Of a stretch of 23,596 bases of DNA, positions 13,638-21,500 are shown one piece after another (position 1 is the stretch's first letter; every line of letters starts with the position of its first letter). Location: positions 1 through 23,596 of the IMG/VR virus record IMGVR_UViG_3300022198_004007. The stretch is one strand, 5' to 3'. This DNA is from a virus. Below the pieces are notes generated by a model, which had not been told where the DNA came from, ran no database searches, and saw only the letters and a program-made list of their open reading frames with translations. A program made the position numbers and the translations under genes.

Positions 13638-14354
13638 TTATTTTGCGTTATTGTCCCAGTATTTTGTTCCATATGCACATTCTGATCTTGCTTCCATTTT
13701 TTTACATTTAGGGCAATATTTTTTTTCTGATTCTTCAGAGACTTGGACTATTGGTTTTCCTGGCTCGTAATCAGATACATGAAAACTGTATACTCGTGCT
13801 CCTGGATATACTTTTTCTATTTCAACTTGAATATCCTTTCTACTTGGAAGTTTTGTTTGTGGGAAAAACATCTTTATTCCATGATAAGAACCTTTCCAAG
13901 TTAAGTTAACCAATACAATATTTCCAGTTTTTGCTGGAATTCTAATCGCTTCGGAAACTAATGGATCTGGTGTGATTAAATCAACAACCTCTAAAAAAGT
14001 ATTTCCATTAGCATCTTCGATTGTTACTTTATTTTCTTTTTCTTCAACATTTAAAGTCTTGGGATAGTTCTTATCCCCACGCTTTGCTGGCGCTTTTCCA
14101 CGCTTTCTTTTAGCCCAAACATTTGGCCAGAGTCCTTCATTTTTTTTCTCTTGAAGGATTTCTTCTACGATTTTATCTACTAAAGAGACTTCATTTTTTA
14201 TAAAACTTGGAATATCTACTCTTGCAGAAGGACGTAATTTCGCTTTAGCAACATTGGATTCATTTTCATTAGGTGATTTTATCATCTTACGAATTTTGTT
14301 CTGTCTTTTTGCAGAAGAATGCTCTGGTTTATTGATTGGGTGATTTAAACTCAT
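13638..14354 (-). CDS. Hypothetical basic protein with a C-terminal Cys cluster
   Basis: A 238 aa protein of unknown function. N-terminal third: basic, with helical segment VDKIVEEILQEKKNEGLW and a strongly basic linear motif NVWAKRKRGKAPAKRGDK at 78-95 that looks nucleic-acid binding. Residues 148-193 contain W153-K-G-S, H158, PS and YPGA, the domain shared with the 105 aa gene downstream. The end has C214-P-K-C217 and C226, possibly a partial zinc site. It lies between gp16 and the 105 aa gene, so a link with packaging or head maturation is possible. AAGGAAG lies upstream of ATG 14354 at rather long spacing, within the loop of an inverted repeat. Confidence 0.8.
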   Translation of the reverse strand: MSLNHPINKPEHSSAKRQNKIRKMIKSPNENESNVAKAKLRPSARVDIPSFIKNEVSLVDKIVEEILQEKKNEGLWPNVWAKRKRGKAPAKRGDKNYPKTLNVEEKENKVTIEDANGNTFLEVVDLITPDPLVSEAIRIPAKTGNIVLVNLTWKGSYHGIKMFFPQTKLPSRKDIQVEIEKVYPGARVYSFHVSDYEPGKPIVQVSEESEKKYCPKCKKMEARSECAYGTKYWDNNAK

Positions 14355-14359
14355 GGTTT

Positions 14360-14384
14360 TAAATATTCTTCCTTTTAATATTTA
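14360..14384 (-). promoter_or_regulatory. Inverted repeat enclosing the ribosome-binding site of the 238 aa gene
   Basis: Arms 14360-14367 and 14377-14384 are perfect 8 bp complements (TAAATATT with AATATTTA on the minus strand). The 9 nt loop contains AAGGAAG, the likely Shine-Dalgarno sequence. The 5' arm overlaps the late-type octamer. All pairs are A-T, so the stem is weak. Confidence 0.35.
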
Positions 14385-14386
14385 TT
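14379..14386 (-). promoter_or_regulatory. Putative late promoter for the inter-terminase cassette (AATAAATA)
   Basis: On the minus strand AATAAATA overlaps the gp16 stop codon, 25 bp before ATG 14354. It could drive the 238, 105 and 244 aa genes and gp17. Confidence 0.4.
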
Positions 14387-14816
14387 CTTCTTTTATTTTT
14401 TGTTGTTTCAATAGTTTTGCTAAATCTGCTGTTGATCCAACAAAAAGTGCATTTGTAACGTTTGTTGGAGATTTTTTTGTTCTATCCTCATCAATATCTT
14501 TCATTTTTTTCTGAAGATCTATAAGTTTATCTGTAGTATCTGATACATTTTTTATGAGTTGACCAAGCACTTCATATGCTCTTGCAGATTCTGTTTCTTG
14601 AGCTAACTCAAGAACACTATCAATAGCTTCTTGACCTTTTTCTATAATGGAATATAAATTTCCTCTAGAATATTCATAATCTTTTTTAATATGATCTATT
14701 TCCTTAGAAATTTTATCATCACTAACCACTTCAACATCTTTTTTTATAGTACATTCATCTTCAGAATCCTCTGAAATATTAAATGCATCGTCTAAACCAT
14801 CGAATGCTTTCTTCAT
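14382..14816 (-). CDS. 16: Terminase small subunit gp16
   Basis: Ring-forming regulator that recognises packaging substrate and stimulates the gp17 ATPase. The product is 144 aa (T4 gp16 is 164). Layout matches: an acidic N-terminus (DDAFNISEDSEDE), a central long-helix region from about 45 to 110 (DYEYSRGNLYSIIEKGQEAI, then ETESARAYEVLGQLIKNVSD and a Lys-rich DLQKKMKDID), and the ending block NALFVGSTADLAKLL, comparable to NATVFVGSPSEL in T4. It starts 9 bases after the gp15 stop. No strong Shine-Dalgarno sequence is seen. Confidence 0.9.
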   Translation of the reverse strand: MKKAFDGLDDAFNISEDSEDECTIKKDVEVVSDDKISKEIDHIKKDYEYSRGNLYSIIEKGQEAIDSVLELAQETESARAYEVLGQLIKNVSDTTDKLIDLQKKMKDIDEDRTKKSPTNVTNALFVGSTADLAKLLKQQKIKEE

Positions 14817-14824
14817 AACTTTAT

Positions 14825-15829
14825 TTAAAATGAGCTCATATCAAAACCAAATGTATCACCAAGTTCAACAAGGTCATTATCTTGATTTGTAATAAGTTTA
14901 ATATCTGTACCAGAAACATGCTGAGTTATCTTAGTGCCATAAGATCCTCTTTCAACTTCAATACTATTTCCAGATATTTTAACAACTTTCATAGTTTCAC
15001 CGTCAATAGTTATATAGTTATTTTTTGATAAACCAGAACTATCATCTACATTTAATGTAGATGTAGATATTTCCATATTACTTAGCAATACTGTAGATAT
15101 TGTATTTGTATAACTTTTGGTTGCGACTGGTGTAGTGATAGTTGTAATCTGCCTTGTAGCAGCAGCTTGATCTCCTCCAAAATACCCAATTTCGACCTTT
15201 TTGATAATATCTCCAGCAGGTTTTGATGGAACTGGTCCAAACAAATAAGTTTTTGCACTAAACTTTAAAGAATATATTAAAGATCTTCTAGTTGTAAAAT
15301 CACCCTCATAATCATCCTCCATAGTAATATTATTTAAAGTAAAAGGAACATCTCTTTTTTCTCCAATAGAATCAACTAAATCTATAGTTAATGTATAAGA
15401 AGGTTGAAAATATGGTAATATTTGCTCTACAATTTGAAGCATATCATCATTATGTTTTGTCATAATATTAAGTTCAAATTCCATATTATATGGAACTGGC
15501 ATATACATTTTTTTAATAGATGATTTATCAGTTTTATCTGATACTAAAAATGATTGAGTAGTAGTTACTTTTCTAGAACCATCATAGCTTAATCCAACAA
15601 ACTCAAATGACATTCTTGGAAGAGTTATTCTTACAGGATTGTTTAAATCTTCTGGAGATTGCTCAAGTCTTGCTAAAAACTTTTGCTTTGGTCCATATGC
15701 TAGAGGAACTTTAATTTCCGATATTACTTCACCATTTGCATTTGTTGTTTTTATTTTTATATTATTAAATAATGTACCAAATCCAATAATAGTATTTCTT
15801 AAAATTTGGTGATAAAAATATTCGAACAT
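14825..15829 (-). CDS. 15: Proximal tail sheath stabiliser / tail completion protein gp15
   Basis: Forms the hexameric ring at the top of the tail that joins it to the neck. The product is 334 aa (T4 gp15 is 272). Residues 1-200 carry the conserved body: MFEYFYHQILRNTIIGFGTL, VPLAYGPKQKFLARL, RITLPRMSFEF, MPVPYNMEFELNIMTKH and YSLKFSAKTYLFGPV. About 60 extra residues near 253-314 form a separate small beta module with IDGETMKVV and a VERGSYGT motif, which is absent from what is expected of T4 gp15. AGGAG precedes ATG 15829 at good spacing. It lies between gp14 and gp16 as in T4. Confidence 0.93.
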   Translation of the reverse strand: MFEYFYHQILRNTIIGFGTLFNNIKIKTTNANGEVISEIKVPLAYGPKQKFLARLEQSPEDLNNPVRITLPRMSFEFVGLSYDGSRKVTTTQSFLVSDKTDKSSIKKMYMPVPYNMEFELNIMTKHNDDMLQIVEQILPYFQPSYTLTIDLVDSIGEKRDVPFTLNNITMEDDYEGDFTTRRSLIYSLKFSAKTYLFGPVPSKPAGDIIKKVEIGYFGGDQAAATRQITTITTPVATKSYTNTISTVLLSNMEISTSTLNVDDSSGLSKNNYITIDGETMKVVKISGNSIEVERGSYGTKITQHVSGTDIKLITNQDNDLVELGDTFGFDMSSF

Positions 15830-15840
15830 TTATAAATCTC

Positions 15841-17286
15841 CTATACTCTTCCAAATGGATTTTTTTCTGTGAAATCAACTATTTTATCTGCCTGTACTTG
15901 AATATTATAGTTGTCTTCATACTTACCATATTTATTACTAGAATCATTTGCATCTTCTAAATTATCTTCATAAGCAGTTTTTATAGTAAATGTTGCGCTA
16001 GATGCAGATCCAACAACTTGTTCATTATTATAAAACTTACCAAGAACATTAGAAAGTTCTAATACTCCAGTAACAATATTCCAAGATTTGACTATTCCTG
16101 TAGATCCACTTAATGAACCAGTTACAGTTTCATTATATTTGAATGTACCACTTCCAGGAATAAGTAGATCTGGATCAGAAATTGTAACACTAGGAACCGT
16201 AGTATAACCTAGACCAGCATTTGTTAAGTACACTGCAGTTACTACTCCCACCTCATTAATCACTGCGATAGCTTTTGCTACTGCAGTTTGTACTCCTACA
16301 TAATCATCTGGAGGAGAAATCGTAACTGTTGGTGGATTTATGTATCCAGATCCTCCCTGTATTAATCTAACACTTTCTAATCCACCAAACCCAACTGTTG
16401 CTGTAGCATCAACACCTGATCCAGTATTTTCATCTAAGAAAATAATTTTTGGTGGAGAACTTGTAGTATATCCAAAACCAGAGTTAATAATATTGATAGA
16501 ATCTACTGATTGAAAATTACTTGGTCCCCTCATACTTACAACACCTATTGCTTGGGATCCAAAAGCATTTCCACCTAATCCACCTACAACTCTAGGAAGA
16601 GCAATTTTAATAGTAGGAGGACTTGTATATCCTTTTCCACCATCAACTAAATTGATAGAAATAATACCATCATCTCTTGGAGTACTAACATACGCTGTAG
16701 CAGTTACTCCACCACCAACAAACATTTGAAGTGTATGAATATACCCAATATCTTCAGTATTATCATCTATCATCTCAATACTAGTATCAATAATCTCATC
16801 CTGATATCTAAACAACTCACATCTTAGTTCATAAACATAGTTTTTATTTAACTGATAGAAAGGTTTTTCATGCTCCACATATTTTATTTCAAATATTCTA
16901 TCTCCAAGAGGAAAATATATTAGATCACCTTCTTTAGGTCTAGATCCTAGTTTTATTCCATCTAAATTATCAACTAAAGGTTGAATATATGTTTCATATC
17001 TATCTCTAGAGATTATAAGAGTTATATCATCTACTTCCTCTATACCAAACTTTGATAATAAAGTACCTTGTCCACCATAACCATCATAAGTATCTAAATA
17101 TGCTTCTATAGGAAATGCATTACTAAACTTAGAACTTACTACTTCTTTTATTATACTTTTTTCAGAAACATACTCTCTTGGAAGATAATAAACATCAACA
17201 CCATACATTTTTAGTTGTTCATTTATTAAATCTTGAACAAGATTCTGTTCTCCCTTTGATCCCTGTAAAAAGAATGGATTTAACAT
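15841..17286 (-). CDS. 14: Neck protein gp14 with repeat-rich insertion
   Basis: Head completion protein that, with gp13, closes the portal and receives the tail. The product is 481 aa against about 256 in T4. The N-terminal 185 residues are gp14-like: MLNPFFLQGSKGEQNLVQDL, VDVYYLPREYV, KEGDLIYFPLGDRIFEIKYV and YVYELRCELFRYQDE. Residues about 190-437 are an insertion with four copies of a G-x-G-Y-T/I-(x)-P motif. The last 45 residues (KYEDNYNIQVQADKIVDFTE) resume the gp14 body. It starts 4 bases after the gp13 stop. No frameshift is seen, so the insertion is in frame and probably surface-exposed. Confidence 0.93.
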   Translation of the reverse strand: MLNPFFLQGSKGEQNLVQDLINEQLKMYGVDVYYLPREYVSEKSIIKEVVSSKFSNAFPIEAYLDTYDGYGGQGTLLSKFGIEEVDDITLIISRDRYETYIQPLVDNLDGIKLGSRPKEGDLIYFPLGDRIFEIKYVEHEKPFYQLNKNYVYELRCELFRYQDEIIDTSIEMIDDNTEDIGYIHTLQMFVGGGVTATAYVSTPRDDGIISINLVDGGKGYTSPPTIKIALPRVVGGLGGNAFGSQAIGVVSMRGPSNFQSVDSINIINSGFGYTTSSPPKIIFLDENTGSGVDATATVGFGGLESVRLIQGGSGYINPPTVTISPPDDYVGVQTAVAKAIAVINEVGVVTAVYLTNAGLGYTTVPSVTISDPDLLIPGSGTFKYNETVTGSLSGSTGIVKSWNIVTGVLELSNVLGKFYNNEQVVGSASSATFTIKTAYEDNLEDANDSSNKYGKYEDNYNIQVQADKIVDFTEKNPFGRV

Positions 17287-17290
17287 AATA

Positions 17291-18133
17291 TTAACCTATC
17301 ATATCTAATGGTGGCAGTTCATAATCATATGACATTTGTTGCATTAAAGTATCTATTTCTACCTGAGCATCATCATATAATTGCCTACCATTAAACTCTA
17401 CTCCACCTGGCAACTTAACACCAGTAAACTTTATTAAATTTTGACCCCATTGCCTTTTTATTAAAGAAGTTAAATATTTTTTGACAAAACTATCATTCCA
17501 TACTTTCGAATAATCATTTGGATCTAAAAGTCTGTAACAATCTATTACAAAATATTGCCCAGGCGTAACTGTATTCCAATCAATATCTAGATATAACCTA
17601 TCTTGTCTTTTATTATATCTAATTTGCTTTTGTGTTGTTAATAAGAAATCAATATCTTCAAGATATGTTTTGGTCATCGCATAAGTCAATAACTCAGTAG
17701 ATCCCCAGTAATAAATATCATTTAAAAATAACTGATATTTTACACTAAACATTCCACTAGATACAGAATTAGATCCTTCAAATCTAAAAATTCTATTAAT
17801 ACCTGTAACATACTCTGGAACTTTAATATAGTTACCATTTTCATAGTATGTAAATGTTGTAGCTGTTCCTGCTACTGAAGTAGTTATATTACTAACATCT
17901 ACACCTAAACCAGATGAAGATTTTGCTTTTCCTCTATCAATATCATTTTGAGTGACTTTATATTTTAAAAATGTTGGATAAACTCCATCAAAATGTCTCT
18001 CTTGAAAGAACTGCAATGCATCATCAACAAGATCTTCGATTTGTTCTTCTGCAACATTTATTTCTAAAACTGGTGCTCCAAGCTTTCTTAAGCAATAATC
18101 TATTAATTCTTGTCTTGTTGATGGTTGTGCCAT
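17291..18133 (-). CDS. 13: Neck protein gp13
   Basis: Head completion protein that binds the portal after packaging and forms the neck with gp14. The product is 280 aa (T4 gp13 is 309). Family-like features: an N-terminus TRQELIDYCLRKLGAPVLEI, the acidic helix EEQIEDLVDDALQFFQERHF at 29-48, DIYYWGSTELLTYAMTKTYL in the middle, and QYFVIDCYRLLDPNDYSKVW towards the C-terminus. ATG 18133 shares one base with the stop of the 54 aa gene (TAATG), suggesting translational coupling. It is followed closely by gp14. Confidence 0.93.
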   Translation of the reverse strand: MAQPSTRQELIDYCLRKLGAPVLEINVAEEQIEDLVDDALQFFQERHFDGVYPTFLKYKVTQNDIDRGKAKSSSGLGVDVSNITTSVAGTATTFTYYENGNYIKVPEYVTGINRIFRFEGSNSVSSGMFSVKYQLFLNDIYYWGSTELLTYAMTKTYLEDIDFLLTTQKQIRYNKRQDRLYLDIDWNTVTPGQYFVIDCYRLLDPNDYSKVWNDSFVKKYLTSLIKRQWGQNLIKFTGVKLPGGVEFNGRQLYDDAQVEIDTLMQQMSYDYELPPLDMIG

Positions 18134-18297
18134 TATAGGTTAGAAAGAACTTCTTGTTGTTTTAAATATAACTTAATATATGATTTAGTTAAATCTTTCA
18201 AAAAATTAATATCACTTATATTATCTATATCTCTACACATTTTCTCAAACTCGAAGTTTTTTGTTAGAGATTCTAGTGATATTTTTTTATGATCCAT
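18133..18297 (-). CDS. 54 aa two-helix hypothetical protein upstream of gp13
   Basis: Very short gene, 54 aa, unrecognised with certainty. ATG 18297 has GGAG ten bases upstream. It overlaps the previous gene by 11 bases and the gp13 start by 1 base (TAATG), so it sits in a tightly coupled set and is very likely translated. The sequence reads as two amphipathic helices, SLESLTKNFEFEKMCRDIDN (7-26) and NFLKDLTKSYIKLYLKQQEV (31-50), with a short turn between. There are no membrane or signal features. It may be a neck-assembly helper; a distant resemblance to the phycobilisome-degradation adaptor NblA is discussed as a finding. Confidence 0.72.
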   Translation of the reverse strand: MDHKKISLESLTKNFEFEKMCRDIDNISDINFLKDLTKSYIKLYLKQQEVLSNL

Positions 18298-18514
18298 TTT
18301 TACTAATCTCCAATAGTAGATTTTTTATTTCATTTATATTTGATTTTATATCATCTAACTCTTTTTCTATGTTATCAATCCTACCATTTTCAACTTTTCT
18401 TCTTTTTTTATTATTTAAATATGATTCATATTCTTGTTTATTAGTGTTTATTATTGCATTGCTAACCTCATCTCTATAAAGATGAGGTTCATTTTTTACT
18501 TTTACTTTATTCAT
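18287..18514 (-). CDS. 75 aa coiled-coil hypothetical protein
   Basis: Small protein of unknown function. The N-terminal part is polar and basic (MNKVKVKNEPHLYRDEVSNA, then NNKKRRKVENG at 34-44). The C-terminal 30 residues form a heptad-like helix, IDNIEKELDDIKSNINEIKN followed by LLLEIS, which suggests a coiled-coil oligomer. ATG 18514 overlaps the stop of the large DUF4815-type gene by one base (TAATG) and its own end overlaps the 54 aa gene. The position between a large virion protein and gp13 suggests a small tail or neck assembly factor, but nothing in the sequence proves that. Confidence 0.78.
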   Translation of the reverse strand: MNKVKVKNEPHLYRDEVSNAIINTNKQEYESYLNNKKRRKVENGRIDNIEKELDDIKSNINEIKNLLLEISKNGS

Positions 18515-21500
18515 TATGCTAACCCGATTACTCTTAAATCTCTAAATCTTGGAGGGAACGCCTGATTCGTAGATGTTCCTAAAAGTTTTATTGAGAAGAA
18601 GTTAAATGGTTCAAGGTTGTCAATATTAAACTCCAAATCAATAAAATCACTATCTCCAGGATAATAGTTTAAAGCACTAGTCCTATTATATTGTTTATCA
18701 GGAGTTCCATCATTTCTAGAAATATCAATGACTTCTCCAGAAGCTAATCTATTTCTATATCCTGGGAAAGGATAATAGATTGGATTCTCGGAAGCATTTT
18801 TCATTATTGCAAAAAATGCTCTAACATCTGTGTATTGATTTACATAAGATTCTACAAGAACTCTTAATGAAGTTGCAGGAAACTCTAGTTCAATAGGTTT
18901 AGTATGATATATAAATGCTGTTGGGTCATCAGATACAGATCCAGTTCTTGGATCATTAATATAATCAGTTATAGGAGAATTAACTCTATTAGATACAAAT
19001 ATTGCACCTAAACGATCAAGATCAATAATAGGACTAATAACTGGTTGGTCTGTTGAAAGATTTAGTGTTATCTCAAGAGATTTATTTCCTGGGATTTGAT
19101 CAGAAAAAGCTAGTTCATTGATTCTAGATGCAATGATCCTTGGTGAATCAAAATAGTTATCTTCATTTAATGTGATTGGAACTGTTCCTGCATCCCTAAA
19201 TGATTCTTCATTTCCAGAAATACTAGTGCCTGTTGTTGTTCTAACTGTTGCTTCTAAAGTAGCATCTGGTAATACCAATGCACTTATGATTGGGTGAATC
19301 ATTTCATAATTTATATTTTTAGAAGCATATATTGATTTACCTCCTCCAGATTTAGTGCTATTAAAGTAAAGCTTTGGATCTGGAACACTTGTACTTCTAT
19401 CAGTTCCATTAGATGAAGTATCAATTTTAATAGTGTATGTATCAAGAGTGATAGGATTACTTACAGTAGAATCTTGTAAGAAATGTTCTTTATTTATTCT
19501 CCTTAATGATATTCCATTATACTCATATTTAAATACCTTTTGATTTGCAGATGTTCTTCTTGGTACAGCAATATTAGATTGATCAACATCTCTAGCAATA
19601 CCAGTTAGGAAGTTTCCAGAAATACCAGTATAAGAAATAATTTCATTTCCTACAGAAACATAACCAGGATTTGTAGCAGATACATCTACATTTTCAAAAG
19701 TCTCGAATAAAGACATATCGTCAGTATTGAGTTCTATATCTTGTGTTGAAGTAGATGTTAATGGTTCAACTAAAATAGCTGGAGCACTATCTGGTGAAAC
19801 GCCAGATATCATAACTCTATTAGATTTTGAATGCATTCCATGATTTTTATGTGAAATCTCCATATGCAATCCATCATGTACATTTTCAATTGACGTTATA
19901 TTAACTAGATTTCCATCTCCACCATTTGCAATAGCATTAAGAGTTGTAGTTCCAAATCCTACAACAGGATCTGTACAAGTAAAATATAATGGTTTTAAAG
20001 GAGAAGACTCAAATTCTCCTTGTATATTAGTTAACAATAACTCATTTGCTGCATATATTGAAGAAACCGACATTAAAAGGTTTCTACCAACAGAAGATAT
20101 TCCTAACTGATCTACATATAACTCTTCACCAATAGTATACCCAGATCCACCATTAACGATTGTTGCTGCTATAGCTACTCCACCATCAATAGTAATATTT
20201 GCAGTTGCATTTTTGCCAGTTCCTGTTAATGATAGCAATGGAACATTTTCGAAAGTAAATGCTGGTACTCCAATCTCAAATGGTGTATATCCAATACCAG
20301 CATTAGTAAATGATAGATTTCCTGTTGCTATTCCAGCATTACCAGAATATGTTCCTGATGCATTATTTCCTTCTTGATAGATTGTATTACCAATCTTAAG
20401 AATAGTATCAGTTACAGTGGTTCCTAAAGATACTCTAGATGTATTAGAGTATGTTTTGATTGCATCTTGATAAAGATTATTAGTTTCTGAAAGATCAGTA
20501 TTTACTAAAGTAACACTTCCTTGATCAACAAATCGTGCGTTATATAATGTAAACTTAAGATCTTCATATTGACTTGGAGTCCAAGTAGAACCATTTTGAG
20601 ATTTAAATAGTGATCCGAGTTCATTTTGAGTGGTAATTGCTATCTCTTCTCCTTGAATATTAAAAGTAGTTTCACCTAATCTAGAAATCCAAACATAATA
20701 GTCCGTAACATCAGAAAGAAGTACAATACAATGTTCTTTATTTCCTTCCAAGTAAACTGGTCCTTGGAACGTTACTCTAGTTGCTACTGTAGCATCATCA
20801 GATACTTGAACTTGACTTGGTAATAGTTCTACTCTACTTAAAGGATAAACTTCAGTAGTAGGTAGACCCAACTCCATAGATCTTAGTTCAACATAAACTG
20901 GAAGATCTTCTGATTTTGCTTGGAAGAAAAGATCCATATGAGTCACAAATACTCCAGCCGCATTGGGAATAAAGAATGATTGTGCTAATGGATCGTGTCT
21001 GTTTGGTGGACGTGGTGGAGATATTGTAAACGACCATGTACTAGTTACACTATTAGTCGGCACAAATCTATTAGAAGTTGATCTAATAGCTCTTTCTCTA
21101 CTAATAGTTGCAGATTCTATTAAAGTATTTCTTACTTGAATAGTTGTCTCTTGTGTTTGAGTAATAAATCCTGATGAATAGAACTGACCAGTAGCTTCTG
21201 TTGTTTCCACACCAAGAATAACGTCAATTGTTCTATCATTAGAAATTTTAAATGATATTGCTCCAGTTTGGAATCTTTGATTAGTCTCATCATTTGGACT
21301 TGGAACAAATAATGATCCTATTACAACACCTGCTTGATCTGTAAATATTCTCTTATTTGATATTGTAGCTACAGCGCCACTACTAGCTCCTTCAATTCTA
21401 GATCCTATTGGAGGATTTCCATAATATCCTGAAGAATAATCTCCTGAAGATGTTGTATCTAAATTGAGTATTGAAGAAGATTCGGTATATGATAATGGAA

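Noticed and set aside
18261-18479. Plus-strand 72-codon hydrophobic frame as a small membrane protein (holin-like)
   Set aside because: It is antisense to the well-packed 75 and 54 aa genes; Lys/Glu/Asn-rich coiled coils read backwards give Phe/Leu/Ile/Ser-rich frames.
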